From Nocardiopsis sp. NRRL B-16309 (GTDB taxonomy: Bacteria; Actinomycetota; Actinomycetes; Streptosporangiales; Streptosporangiaceae), in NCBI RefSeq assembly GCF_001279585.1, contig NZ_LGEC01000027.1, positions 143,562 through 207,561 on the forward strand: a stretch of 64,000 nt of DNA, written 5' to 3'. Made by a program: the position numbers and the translations under genes. Below, in pieces: positions 31,705 through 40,603 of the stretch (positions are counted from its first letter, which is position 1; the number at the start of each line of letters is the position of its first letter). A model generated the notes under the pieces. It made no database searches. It was not told the DNA's origin and saw only the letters and a list, made by a program, of their open reading frames with translations.

Positions 31705-32862
31705 GTGAGCGAGCGTAACCGCACCGTCCCCCGCGTGGGAATGGTCGGAGGTGGCCAACTCTCCCGGATGACCCACCAGGCGGGCATCGCGCTGGGCGTG
31801 GACTTCGCCGTCCTGGCCGCGCATCCCACCGACAGCGCCGCGTTGGTCTGCGGCGATGTCACCCTGGGCGACGACCGCGGCCTGGACGACGTCCTGGCCT
31901 TCGCCAAGGCCCAGGACGTGGTGACCTTCGACCACGAACACGTGCCCGAGCCCGTTCTGCGGGCGGTGGAGGAGGCGGGCGGCCTGCTGCGGCCCGGCCG
32001 CGACGCCCTCCGCTTCGCCCAGGACAAGCTGCGCATGCGCACCCGGATGAGCGAACTCGGCGCCCCCTCGCCCGCGTGGCGGGCGGTCACCACGACCGAG
32101 CACGTGTCCGCGTTCGCCGAGGGCACCGGCTGGCCCGTCGTGCTCAAGGCGGCCCGCGGCGGCTACGACGGCAAGGGCGTGTGGGTGGTGGCGACCCCCG
32201 CCGAGGCGGAGGAGGTCGTCGCCCGCGCCGCCGCCGAGGAGGTGCCGCTGCTGGTCGAGGAGAAGGTCGACTTCCGCCGCGAGCTGGCCGTGCAGGTCGC
32301 GCGTTCCCCGCACGGGCAGGTCGCCGTCTACCCGGTCGTGGAGACCGTGCAGCGCGGCGGCATCTGCCACGAGGTGATCGCGCCCGCTCCCGGCCTGGAC
32401 GACGAGAAGGCGACCCGCGCCCAACAGCTGGCGATCGAGATCGCGCACGCGCTCGACGTCACCGGCGTCCTGGCCGTGGAGCTGTTCGAGACCGCTGACG
32501 GCGTGGTCGTCAACGAGTTGGCGATGCGTCCGCACAACTCCGGCCACTGGAGCATCGAGGGCGCGCGCACGTCGCAGTTCGAGCAGCACCTGCGCGCGGT
32601 GCTCAACCTGCCCCTGGGGTCGCCGCGCACCAACGCCCCCTACACCGTGATGGCCAACCTGCTGGGCGGCGAGGACCCCGAGGTCTACCGCCGCTACCTG
32701 CACGTCATGGCCAAGGACCCCGAGGTGAAGGTGCACTTCTACGGCAAGGACGTGCGTCCGGGCCGCAAGATCGGGCATGTCACCGTGATGGGCGACGACC
32801 ACCAGGACCTGCTGGAGCGCGCCCGGGACGCCGCTGACTACCTGCGAGGAGACGGACAGTGA
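31705..32862 (+). CDS. purK: N5-carboxyaminoimidazole ribonucleotide synthase
   Basis: A 385-residue ATP-grasp enzyme that carboxylates AIR with bicarbonate and ATP in de novo purine synthesis. The N-terminal dinucleotide-like motif VGMVGGGQLSRMTHQAG opens the protein. The ATP-grasp part (PVVLKAARGGYDGKGVWVV, then VEEKVDFRRELAVQVARSP) and the C-terminal NELAMRPHNSGHWSIEGA box are complete. GTG 31705 has GAGGAA 6 nt upstream. It overlaps purE by four bases (GTGA), the common purK-purE order in actinobacteria. Confidence 0.96.
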   Translation: MSERNRTVPRVGMVGGGQLSRMTHQAGIALGVDFAVLAAHPTDSAALVCGDVTLGDDRGLDDVLAFAKAQDVVTFDHEHVPEPVLRAVEEAGGLLRPGRDALRFAQDKLRMRTRMSELGAPSPAWRAVTTTEHVSAFAEGTGWPVVLKAARGGYDGKGVWVVATPAEAEEVVARAAAEEVPLLVEEKVDFRRELAVQVARSPHGQVAVYPVVETVQRGGICHEVIAPAPGLDDEKATRAQQLAIEIAHALDVTGVLAVELFETADGVVVNELAMRPHNSGHWSIEGARTSQFEQHLRAVLNLPLGSPRTNAPYTVMANLLGGEDPEVYRRYLHVMAKDPEVKVHFYGKDVRPGRKIGHVTVMGDDHQDLLERARDAADYLRGDGQ

Positions 32863-33404
32863 CCGACAACGCCAACGGGCGGGGCCCCGCTGTGGGCATC
32901 GTGATGGGGTCGGACTCCGACTGGCCGGTGATGCGGGAGGCGGCCGACGCCCTCCGGGAGTTCGACATCGCCTTCGAGGCCGACGTGGTCTCGGCCCACC
33001 GAATGCCGCACGACATGATCGCCTACGGGGAGCGGGCGGCCGAGCGCGGGCTCAAGGTCATCATCGCGGGCGCGGGCGGTGCCGCCCACCTGCCGGGGAT
33101 GCTGGCGTCGGTCACCACACTGCCCGTCGTGGGTGTGCCGGTGCCGTTGAAGTACCTGGACGGGATGGACTCGCTGCTGTCCATCGTCCAGATGCCCGCG
33201 GGGGTGCCGGTGGCGACGGTCGCGGTGGGCGCGGCCCGCAACGCAGGGCTGCTGGCGGTGCGCGTGCTGGCCGCCGGCGACCCGGACCTGACCGAGCGGA
33301 TGTCCCGCTTCCAGGAGGAGCTCAAGTCGCAGGCCTACGCCAAGGGCGAGCGGCTGCGCCGCGAGGTCGCCGAGGGCGGCAGGCCCGCGGGCTTCGGCCG
33401 CTGA
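32859..33404 (+). CDS. purE: N5-CAIR mutase
   Basis: A 181-residue enzyme that rearranges N5-CAIR to CAIR, the step after PurK. Family motifs are intact: GIVMGSDSDWPVMREAADAL at the start, VVSAHRMPHDM with the catalytic His, and IIAGAGGAAHLPGMLASVT. The C-terminal helix is slightly longer than the E. coli enzyme (169 residues). GTG start overlaps the purK stop, so the two are translationally coupled. Confidence 0.96.
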   Translation: MTDNANGRGPAVGIVMGSDSDWPVMREAADALREFDIAFEADVVSAHRMPHDMIAYGERAAERGLKVIIAGAGGAAHLPGMLASVTTLPVVGVPVPLKYLDGMDSLLSIVQMPAGVPVATVAVGAARNAGLLAVRVLAAGDPDLTERMSRFQEELKSQAYAKGERLRREVAEGGRPAGFGR

Positions 33405-33462
33405 CCGACGAGGAGTCCGGCCCGGGTGGTCGCGCCCGGGCCGGACGCCGCGGATCCGCCGC

Positions 33463-33798
33463 TCAGTAGGTGAGACCGCGGACCACATCGTCGTATTCGT
33501 CCAACCGGTCGGGGCACACGTGCTCGACGTGCACGCGTCGCACGGACAGGGCCCGGGCCGGGTCGCCGCCGTCGGAGAGCGCCGTCGCGCCCAGCGAGAA
33601 CTGCCGTTCGTCGCTCGCGCACACGGTGTCGGCCGTCTCCCGCAACTCCTGCCAGGTCTGATCGTCCATCTCGTCCGGGTCGACGCCGAGTACATCGGCC
33701 ACGTCCGATCGATGGGCGTCCTCGTCGTAGGCGGAGCAGCCGGCGGTCAGGGCGAGGAGGACGGCGGTCATGGCCGCCAGGGCGCGCGGGTGTGCCAC
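33463..33798 (-). CDS. Small lipoprotein
   Basis: A 111-residue protein. GTG 33798 gives an N-terminus with a hydrophobic core and a lipobox LTAGC at about residues 15-19, so the mature protein of about 93 residues is anchored by a lipid-modified cysteine. Mature sequence is acidic (VLGVDPDEMDDQTWQELRET) with two further cysteines (ADTVCASDE, VEHVCPDRL), probably a disulfide. The cysteine spacing and helical content vaguely resemble DUF732 exported proteins. It lies downstream of the TNT-domain toxin gene on the same strand (213-bp gap). An immunity role was considered but has no direct support. Confidence 0.65.
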   Translation of the reverse strand: MAHPRALAAMTAVLLALTAGCSAYDEDAHRSDVADVLGVDPDEMDDQTWQELRETADTVCASDERQFSLGATALSDGGDPARALSVRRVHVEHVCPDRLDEYDDVVRGLTY

Positions 33799-34011
33799 TG
33801 GGGGATGCCTTTCGGGTGTGGGGGGAGCACCGGAGCGGGCGGGGCGCGGGTCGCGCACCAGGGCGCGGAACACGCCCTAGTGTGCACCAGACGCATGCGC
33901 GTCCGCTACCAGGGATTTCGCCGACGAGGCCCGCCCCGGCGCGGCCGGGCGGCCGTCACCGCACGGCCGCCCCCGTCCCCGCGCCGCCCCCGTCACCGAT
34001 CGGCGCCCGGG

Positions 34012-34800
34012 TCAGGACGCCAGGTCGTAGCCCTTCGGCGGCACGCACTCCTCGGCCGGACGCTGGTCGAGGTAGCCCCGGTCCAGGAGCTCCGCCACCG
34101 GCACGTACCCCTCACCATCGGCCTCCGGCAGTTCGTCGGCGGGCACCAGGAGCTGCTCGCCGCCGCCGGGCTGCTCGAAGTGCGGGGCGATCGGACCCAC
34201 CAGCGCGGTGACGCCGGTCAGCACCTCGTAGCAGTTGTAGTTGTGCTCAGCGCCCCCTGGCCACGTGTTCAGGGAGTCCGGCGGCAGCGCTCGCTCGGCG
34301 AAGGGCGCGCCCGCCGGGGCCAGGAACGTGCCGCGCGGCGATCCGAACCGGTCCAGCATCGTGCCCGGCTCCAGTGCGCGCAGCTCGTTGACCGGCTCGC
34401 CGTCCACGACCACGAAACCGTCGTGCTCGGGGTAGTTCCAGCCGCTCCACGTCTGCCCCGTGTCCGGATCGACCTGGTCCTCCAGGTACCACTCGTCCAG
34501 GAACTCGACCGGCCAGAGGCCGCCGAAGGGCTCGTACCCCTCGACCAGTCGCGCCACCGGCCCCTCCTCTGGCAGGTCGGCCGGGCCGAGCCGCGGGTCG
34601 CCGCACACGTACTCCGCCCGTTCCTCGGCCGTGGGCGGGGGATCGAGCAGTGGGCACTCCTCCATGGGCTCCCCGGCGAGCGCGGGCACGGGGGAGGGCG
34701 GTGTCGGGGAAGGGGGCGCCGACGCGGCCGCGTGGGCGTGCGCGGGCGGGGCCAGGACGAGCAGGGCCAGGGCGGCTGCGGCCACCGTGGTGGGCTTCAC
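34012..34800 (-). CDS. Secreted TNT-domain protein (NAD glycohydrolase-like toxin)
   Basis: A 262-residue protein with a cleavable signal peptide (MKPTTVAAAALALLVLAPPA then HAHA). Residues about 138-245 form a tuberculosis necrotizing toxin (TNT) domain: TMLDRFGSPRGTFLAPAG, FAERALPPDSLN, YEVL and PHFEQPGGGEQ. In M. tuberculosis CpnT this domain hydrolyses NAD+; Gln210 in the FEQPGGG motif corresponds to its essential glutamine, and Arg151 to the conserved DRFGSP arginine. Four cysteines (49, 66, 190, 252) could form two disulfides in the secreted protein. The N-terminal 115 residues are unassigned. There is no channel domain and no recognisable cytosolic immunity factor next to it. Confidence 0.82.
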   Translation of the reverse strand: MKPTTVAAAALALLVLAPPAHAHAAASAPPSPTPPSPVPALAGEPMEECPLLDPPPTAEERAEYVCGDPRLGPADLPEEGPVARLVEGYEPFGGLWPVEFLDEWYLEDQVDPDTGQTWSGWNYPEHDGFVVVDGEPVNELRALEPGTMLDRFGSPRGTFLAPAGAPFAERALPPDSLNTWPGGAEHNYNCYEVLTGVTALVGPIAPHFEQPGGGEQLLVPADELPEADGEGYVPVAELLDRGYLDQRPAEECVPPKGYDLAS

Positions 34801-34911
34801 CAGGGGTCTCCGTTCGGTGCTCGGACATCCGTCGAATCGGATGTGCTCGGGTAGTTACGGAGAGTAGTGAATCACGAGCGCGGCGGGCACGGGGCCGGTC
34901 GCGCACACGCG

Positions 34912-34944
34912 GAACGGCCGGGCCCCTCGGGGCGCCGGCCGTTC
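34912..34944 (-). terminator. Terminator of UDP-glucose dehydrogenase gene
   Basis: GAACGGCCGG pairs with CCGGCCGTTC, with inner GCCCC/GGGGC pairs and a one-base bulge, 22 bp past the leftward stop at 34967. It may also act on the toxin-gene upstream region. Confidence 0.65.
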
Positions 34945-34966
34945 ACCGCTCGGGGACCGCGTCGGA

Positions 34967-36301
34967 CTACTGGCGGCCCAGCGCCCGGTAGGTCCATCCC
35001 GACGCGCGCCAGAAAGTGGGGTCGAGCGCGTTGCGCCCGTCCACGATGCGCTTCTCGGCCACGACCGCGGACAGGTCCTCCGGGTTGGCCTCGCGGAACT
35101 CCGCCCACTCGGTGAGCAGCAGCACCACGTCGGCGTCGCGGGCGCACTCCAGCATGGAGTCCGCGTAGTTCAGCTGCGGGTAGGCCTCGCGGGCGCGCTC
35201 CAGCGCCGCGGGGTCGTACACCGTCACCCGCGCGCCCTGCGCGGCGATGGACGAGGCCACGTCCAGCGCGGGCGAGTCGCGGATGTCGTCGGAGTTCGGT
35301 TTGAACGCCGCCCCCAGCACGCTGACCGTGCGTCCGGAGAAGTCGCCGCCGATGAGGTGGCGGGCGATGTCGATCGTGCGCGCGCGGCGGCGCTGGTTGA
35401 TGGCGTCGACCTCGCGCAGGAACGACAGCGCGGGCTCCACGCCCAGTTCGTCGGCGCGCGCCATGAACGCCCGGATGTCCTTGGGCAGGCAGCCGCCGCC
35501 GAAGCCCAGGCCCGGGCCCAGGAACTTCCCGCCGATGCGGTCGTCGTAGGACAGGGCCTCCGCCAGCTGGATGACGTCGGCTCCCGCGGCCTCGGACACC
35601 TCGGCCATCGCGTTGATGAACGAGATCTTCGTCGCCAGGAAGGCATTGGCGGAGACCTTCACCAGTTCGGCCGTCTGCAGGTCGGTGACCAGGACGGGGA
35701 CGCCCTCGTCGGCCTGCTGCTGCCACAGGTGGCGGACCGCCTTCTCCACGCGCGGGGAGTCGGTGCCGATGACGATGCGGTTGGGGCGCAGCGTGTCCTC
35801 CACGCCGAACCCCTCGCGCAGGAACTCCGGGCTCCACCCCAGCTCGGCCTCCGAGCCGACGGGCGCCAGCGCGGTCAGCCGCTGGGCGAGGAGCGCGGCG
35901 GTGCCGACGGGCACCGTGGAGCGTCCCACGACCACGGACGGACGGGTCAGCCGCGGTGCGAGTTCCTCGATCACCGCGTTGACGTAGCGCAGGTCGGCCG
36001 CGCCGGACTCGTCGCGCTGCGGGGTGCCCACACAGACCAGGTGCAGGTCGGTGAACTCGGCGACCTCGTCGTAGGAGGTCGTGAAGTCGAGCCGGCCGGC
36101 CTCGATGTTGGCCGAGAGCAGCTCGTCGAGGCCGGGCTCGTAGAAGGGGACCCGGCCGGAGCGGAGGGTATCGATCTTGGCCTGGTCGACGTCGAGCCCG
36201 AGGACCTCGAAGCCCATCTCCGCCAGGCAGGCCGCCGTGGTGGCGCCCAAGTAGCCGGTCCCGATGACCGAGACTCGCCGCCTGCGTTCCGCTTCGACCA
36301 C
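34967..36301 (-). CDS. UDP-glucose 6-dehydrogenase
   Basis: A 444-residue NAD+-dependent dehydrogenase that oxidises UDP-glucose to UDP-glucuronate in two steps. Rossmann motif GTGYLG at 14-19, middle-domain helix KVSANAFLATKISFINAMAE, catalytic Cys271 in FGGGCLPKDI and the C-terminal SVLGAAFKPNSDDIRDSPAL block are intact, as in Ugd/TuaD/RkpK. The product supplies uronic acid for envelope polymers made by the glycosyltransferase genes further right. GTG 36301 is chosen because GGAAGGA lies about 10 nt upstream; an ATG 15 codons earlier lacks a ribosome site. Single gene with its own terminator. Confidence 0.9.
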   Translation of the reverse strand: MVEAERRRRVSVIGTGYLGATTAACLAEMGFEVLGLDVDQAKIDTLRSGRVPFYEPGLDELLSANIEAGRLDFTTSYDEVAEFTDLHLVCVGTPQRDESGAADLRYVNAVIEELAPRLTRPSVVVGRSTVPVGTAALLAQRLTALAPVGSEAELGWSPEFLREGFGVEDTLRPNRIVIGTDSPRVEKAVRHLWQQQADEGVPVLVTDLQTAELVKVSANAFLATKISFINAMAEVSEAAGADVIQLAEALSYDDRIGGKFLGPGLGFGGGCLPKDIRAFMARADELGVEPALSFLREVDAINQRRRARTIDIARHLIGGDFSGRTVSVLGAAFKPNSDDIRDSPALDVASSIAAQGARVTVYDPAALERAREAYPQLNYADSMLECARDADVVLLLTEWAEFREANPEDLSAVVAEKRIVDGRNALDPTFWRASGWTYRALGRQ

Positions 36302-36532
36302 GTGGGTTGTCCTTCCTTCCGAGCCGCTGTACTCATCCGTGTGCATGTTGTGCCCGTTGCTGTGGCCAACACCCCGATGGGGTGCAGAAATCGGACAAGA
36401 TTTGGCCGATGGTGACGCCTGGGTGGTGCATCACTTTACGCGCCCGGGTATGGCATGCGACCGAACGCGACGTGAACAGTCAAGGCGCTCAGGCTACCGG
36501 TGGGTTGTCCGCAACCGGCACGGGGGCCGGAC

Positions 36533-37261
36533 TCATGCCCGTCCGTCCCCGTAGGTCCGCATTTCCCCTGGATCCTCGTCCAGCGGAGTCCAGACGGCCC
36601 CGGTCTCCCCGCGCCGGAACGGGGTGGTGGTCTTGTCGGGATCGCCGCCGCCGAATCCTTGCGGTGGCGGCAGTGGCACCGGAGGAGTGTCCGGCAGGTC
36701 GTCGATGGCGTGACCGGCCCCACCCGGCCCTCGTACCCCTCCGATCACATCACGATCGCCCGCGGCGGGCACGCCCTCCACGGGCGTGTCGCCGTCCGAG
36801 GACTCGCGGAACCGGTCCCGGCTCGTCCCGGCCACCGCCCGGCCGCCGGGCGCGGGGTCCTCGCGCTGGGCCCGCCAGCGCGAGGGCACGATCGCGGAGA
36901 ACAGCATCAGCGAACCCGCGACCAGGGCGGGGGCCAGCCCCGCGCCGCCCGGGTAGACGAACCCGTCGGTGTCGAGCCAGCCCAGTGCCGTGGCCATCGA
37001 GTCCGGAGCGACCACCGGCCACAGCGCGATCGCCGCGAGCAGGGCACCGCTGGCCCCGGCGTACAGCGGCGACAGCCGCGAGGCGACCAGGTACCCGCAC
37101 CCGACGCCCACCGTCGAGAGCACGATCACCGCCGAGACCGTGGCGAAGGACACCGTTCCCGCGGCGGCCAGCGGGAGCTGGGTGGCCCCCCACGCGACGG
37201 CGACCCACAGCACGGGTGCCAGGGCGACACCGGCGAGCAGACCGACCAAGTGGCGCAACAC
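36533..37261 (-). CDS. Membrane protein downstream of LCP gene
   Basis: A 242-residue protein with four hydrophobic segments in the first 140 residues (LVGLLAGVALAPVLWVAVAW first) and a polar Gly/Pro/Asp-rich cytoplasmic tail. I do not recognise a named family; similar four-helix proteins are common in actinomycetes next to LytR-CpsA-Psr genes. GTG 37261 is preceded by GGAGG about 10 nt upstream, and the gap to the LCP stop is 27 bp, so the two are likely co-transcribed. A supporting role in wall-polymer attachment is guessed from that neighbourhood only. Confidence 0.7.
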   Translation of the reverse strand: MLRHLVGLLAGVALAPVLWVAVAWGATQLPLAAAGTVSFATVSAVIVLSTVGVGCGYLVASRLSPLYAGASGALLAAIALWPVVAPDSMATALGWLDTDGFVYPGGAGLAPALVAGSLMLFSAIVPSRWRAQREDPAPGGRAVAGTSRDRFRESSDGDTPVEGVPAAGDRDVIGGVRGPGGAGHAIDDLPDTPPVPLPPPQGFGGGDPDKTTTPFRRGETGAVWTPLDEDPGEMRTYGDGRA

Positions 37262-37288
37262 GAGGGAACGTCCTCCTTCCTGCGGGCC

Positions 37289-38809
37289 TCACCCGCAGAT
37301 GTTGTCCCGGGCGGTCGAGGTCGTCAGCGTGTCCACTCCGGCCTCCGCCGGTTCGGGCGCCTCGGTCTCCTCGGCCTCCTCGGTCCCCTCGGTCTCCGGG
37401 GGGTCGAACGTCGTGAAGTTGAATCCGATCACGACCTGGAGGTCGTCGTCCAGGGTGTCGTCCTCCACGGTCTCCGACTCCGGGATCATCTCGGCCAGGT
37501 ACCGGGCCGCGGCCTCGTTCCCGGGGCCGAACCGCACCTGGGACCGGGCGACGGTGCGCGTGGACCAGTTGTCCGCCGGATCGGTCACCTCGAAGCCCGC
37601 ACCGGACAACTGGTCGTCGAGCTGGGCGCCGAGCCCCGGCGTGCCGGTGCCGTTGAACACCCGCACCCGCAGCCCGGCCGGGCTGAGCTCCTCCTCGGCC
37701 GCGGGCTCGGCCTCCTCCTCGTCGACGGGCCGGTCCGCCTGGATGTCCGCGAACAGCTCGCGGGCCTCGGGCTCGTTCCACAGCAGGGCGACGTCGCCGC
37801 GCGGGGTCCAGTGCTCCATGTCGGCGATGGGCACCTGGGTGAACGTGACCGCGCCCAGGTCCACGTCGCGCATCTGGTAGGCGAGCTGGTTGATGGTGCT
37901 GGTGTCCAGCCCCTCGTCCACGGTCACCGAGGACAGGGACGTGTCCAGGAACGCGGTGAGGCGGGAGGGGTCGGAGAGGGTGTCGGTGCTCATCGCCCTG
38001 TCGAGCATCGCGGCCAGCACCTGCTGCTGGCGGTCGATGCGGTCCAGGTCGCCGCGGGCCGTGGCCCGGGTCCGGGCGAAGGCCAGCGCCTCGGTGCCGT
38101 CCACCTGGTGGGTGCCCGCCGCCATGTCCAGGTGCGCCTTGGGGTCCTGGATGGGCTCGGGCAGGCACACCTCGATGCCGTCCAGGGCGTCGACCACGTC
38201 CACGAAGCCGGAGAAGTCGACCTCGACGTAGTGGTCGATACGCACCCCGGTGACCGATTCCACCGTCCGGACCGTCAGCTGCGGGCCGCCGTAGGCGTAG
38301 GCGGCGTTGATCTTGTCGTCGCCCTGGCCCGGGACGTCCACCCACAGGTCGCGGGGTATGCCCACGACGGTGATGCGGTCGCGCTCGTGGTTGAGGCGCA
38401 CCAGCATGATCGTGTCGGACCGCTGCCCGGGGGTGGAGCCCACGCTGAGCGCGTTCCGGTTCTCCCTGTCCATGTCCTCGCGGCTGTCGGAACCGATGAC
38501 GAGGAAGGTGAGCCCGCCGGTCTCGTTCTCGGGGCGGTCCTGCTCGTCCAGTCCGGCGAAGACGTCGAAGCGGTTCAGGGAACTCGACATCCACCCGGTG
38601 ATCGCCCAGGAGGTGCCCGAGGCCAGCAGGACCAGGACCGAGAGCGCGCTCATGACCAGCAGGCCGGAGCGTCGGCGGCGGGCGGCGGCGCTGGGGACGG
38701 TGATGCGTCCGGACCGGGGGGAGCGGGTGCGCTCGGGGGCGACGGGCTCGGAGCGGTCGCGCCGGAACTCACCCCTCGGTCCGTGCCGTCCGGCGTTGTC
38801 GTCGCTCAT
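37289..38809 (-). CDS. LytR-CpsA-Psr family wall-polymer ligase
   Basis: A 506-residue type II membrane protein: basic cytosolic N-terminus, one helix at about 47-72, then the LCP domain (about 95-275) and a LytR_C domain (about 365-475). LCP motifs are intact: VIGSDSRED, RSDTIMLVRLNHERDRITVV, GIPRDLWVDVPG, and the Arg-rich ARTRATARGDLDRIDRQQQV. The enzyme family transfers lipid-linked glycopolymers such as teichoic acid or arabinogalactan to peptidoglycan outside the membrane. ATG 38809 is favoured by GGGG six bases upstream; ATG 38815 is an alternative. It is a plausible final enzyme for the polymer made by the 42-63 kb genes. Confidence 0.93.
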   Translation of the reverse strand: MSDDNAGRHGPRGEFRRDRSEPVAPERTRSPRSGRITVPSAAARRRRSGLLVMSALSVLVLLASGTSWAITGWMSSSLNRFDVFAGLDEQDRPENETGGLTFLVIGSDSREDMDRENRNALSVGSTPGQRSDTIMLVRLNHERDRITVVGIPRDLWVDVPGQGDDKINAAYAYGGPQLTVRTVESVTGVRIDHYVEVDFSGFVDVVDALDGIEVCLPEPIQDPKAHLDMAAGTHQVDGTEALAFARTRATARGDLDRIDRQQQVLAAMLDRAMSTDTLSDPSRLTAFLDTSLSSVTVDEGLDTSTINQLAYQMRDVDLGAVTFTQVPIADMEHWTPRGDVALLWNEPEARELFADIQADRPVDEEEAEPAAEEELSPAGLRVRVFNGTGTPGLGAQLDDQLSGAGFEVTDPADNWSTRTVARSQVRFGPGNEAAARYLAEMIPESETVEDDTLDDDLQVVIGFNFTTFDPPETEGTEEAEETEAPEPAEAGVDTLTTSTARDNICG

Positions 38810-39138
38810 CGGCATCCCCGTCCCGACCGTTCAACGGTGTCCTTCTCCCTAGGTTGTCACCCGATTCGCCCGACGGCGCGGCATGTCGCCCCCCGGCGTG
38901 TTGTCCCCTCTCTCCGCCCTCTGGGACGCGCCGGACGGCCGATCCGTTCGGCCGATCAGACCTTCCTGAGTCGTATCCGGTACCCCAGCGTGACCACCGC
39001 GTTCCTCCCACCGGCCACAATGCACAGGGTGCCGGAAGTCCGGACACGTCCTCAGGCGTGCCCTCCGGCGGCGGGAGCGCGCCCGCTCCGCCCGCGCCCG
39101 CCCACATCCCCTTTTTCACGAACATCTCGGAGTCCACC
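38810..39138. other. Divergent intergenic region
   Basis: No gene is supported in these 329 bp between the LCP gene and the TM2 gene. Promoters for both must lie here; I cannot identify them with confidence. Confidence 0.5.
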
Positions 39139-39378
39139 ATGCAGCAGCACAACCCTTCCGAAGCCCTGTCCAGCCGGAACTGGCTCACCACCGTCCTCCT
39201 GGCCTTCTTCCTCGGCTTCGTGGGCGCCCACCGGTTCTACGCGGGCAAGACGGGCACCGCCATCCTGATGATCGTGACCTGCGGCGGCGTCGGCGTCTGG
39301 ACGCTGATCGACTTCATCATGATCCTGATCGGCAACTTCAAGGACGCCGAGGGCCTGACGATCAAGAACCAGAGCTGA
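39139..39378 (+). CDS. TM2-domain protein
   Basis: A 79-residue protein with a polar N-terminus, then the TM2 domain: two hydrophobic segments (NWLTTVLLAFFLGFVGAHRF, then MIVTCGGVGVWTLIDFIMIL) joined by a short loop with the family's conserved Arg-Phe-Tyr. Bacterial TM2 proteins are of unknown function, often in envelope or secretion contexts. ATG 39139 has GGAG 7 nt upstream. In frame the reading frame extends far upstream but without coding character. Confidence 0.88.
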   Translation: MQQHNPSEALSSRNWLTTVLLAFFLGFVGAHRFYAGKTGTAILMIVTCGGVGVWTLIDFIMILIGNFKDAEGLTIKNQS

Positions 39379-39455
39379 GCCCCGGCCGACCCGGCCCCGG
39401 TTCCCGCCGGGCCGGGCGGCCACCGCGTGTGCAGTACCGTTGACGCGCGAACTCC

Positions 39456-39489
39456 TGCGTACTACGCGCGTACCGACGCGTACCACGCA
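39456..39489. promoter_or_regulatory. Imperfect palindrome upstream of glycosyltransferase
   Basis: TGCGTACTACGCG (39456-39468) and CGCGTACCACGCA (39477-39489) form 13-nt inverted arms with two mismatches, 33 bp before GTG 39523. Placement and symmetry suggest an operator; the binding protein is unknown. Confidence 0.4.
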
Positions 39490-39522
39490 GACCCGACACG
39501 CTCTCGAATTTGGGAAGTGCCC

Positions 39523-40518
39523 GTGTCCTGGCCGCCTGTCTCCGTCGTCATGCCCGTCCTCAACGAAGAGCGCCACCTCGCCGCCGCGGTGGAGCACGTC
39601 CTCGCCCAGGAGTACCCGGGCGAGCTCGAAGTCGTGCTCGGGGTGGGCCCCTCCACGGACCGGACCCGCGAGGTCGCCGACGCGATCGCCGCGGCCGACC
39701 CCCGCGTCAAGGTGGTGGACAACCCGACGGGCAGGACCCCGGCGGGGCTCAACGCCGCCATCGGCGCCTCCTCCCACGACATCGTCGCGCGCATCGACGG
39801 GCACGCGATGATGCCCTCGGACTACCTGCGTGTGGCCGTGGAGACCCTCCGGGAGACCGGAGCGGACAACGTCGGCGGCATCATGGCCGCGGAGGGCACG
39901 ACTCCGTGGGAGAAGGCCGTGGCCGCCGCCATGACCTCCAAGGTCGGCGTGGGCAACGCCCGCTTCCACACCGGTGGCGAGGGCGGCCCGGCCGACACCG
40001 TCTACCTCGGCGTGTTCCAGCGCTCGGCCCTGGAGCGCGTGGGCGGATACGACGAGGCCTTCCTGCGCGCCCAGGACTGGGAGATGAACCACCGCATCCG
40101 CACCAGCGGCGGCACGGTGTGGTTCCAGCCCCGGATGCGGGTCTCCTACCGGCCGCGCCGCAACGTGCGCCTGCTCGCCAAGCAGTACTTCCACTACGGC
40201 CGCTGGCGGCGCGTGGTCGCCCGCCAGCACAAGGGCACGATCAACCTGCGCTACCTGGCCCCGCCCGTGGCCCTGGCCGGCGTCGTCACCGGACTGGTCG
40301 GCGGCGTGTTCTGGTGGCCCCTGTTCCTGGTGCCCGCCGCCTACGCGGCCCTGGTCACCGCGGCGTCGCTGCCGCTCAGCCGCGGCCTGCCCGCCGCGAG
40401 CCTGCCGATGATCCCGGTCGCCCTGGCCACCATGCACATGTCGTGGGGCGCGGGCTTCATCACGAGCCCGCCCGGGCTCGGCGCCGACTCCCGCACCGCC
40501 CAGGCCGCGCGCACCTGA
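39523..40518 (+). CDS. Family 2 glycosyltransferase (ExoA/succinoglycan type)
   Basis: A 331-residue GT-A enzyme. N-terminal nucleotide-sugar domain: VVMPVLNEERHLAAAVEHVL, the metal-binding region IVARIDGHA, and acceptor-site GGYDEAFLRAQDWEMNHRIR. C-terminal hydrophobic segments at about 240-315 suggest membrane association, as in exopolysaccharide transferases that use lipid-linked acceptors. GTG 39523 is chosen because upstream in-frame residues look non-coding; GTG 39517 is an alternative. It stands about 10 kb from the other transferases, so it may belong to another polymer. Confidence 0.85.
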   Translation: MSWPPVSVVMPVLNEERHLAAAVEHVLAQEYPGELEVVLGVGPSTDRTREVADAIAAADPRVKVVDNPTGRTPAGLNAAIGASSHDIVARIDGHAMMPSDYLRVAVETLRETGADNVGGIMAAEGTTPWEKAVAAAMTSKVGVGNARFHTGGEGGPADTVYLGVFQRSALERVGGYDEAFLRAQDWEMNHRIRTSGGTVWFQPRMRVSYRPRRNVRLLAKQYFHYGRWRRVVARQHKGTINLRYLAPPVALAGVVTGLVGGVFWWPLFLVPAAYAALVTAASLPLSRGLPAASLPMIPVALATMHMSWGAGFITSPPGLGADSRTAQAART

Positions 40519-40603
40519 TCCCTGGCCGCTTCCGGCCCCGGGCCGCACTCGTGTGGAGTGCGGCCCTTTCCGTCGGAGAGGATGGGGCGCGAAAGGGGTG
40601 CGC

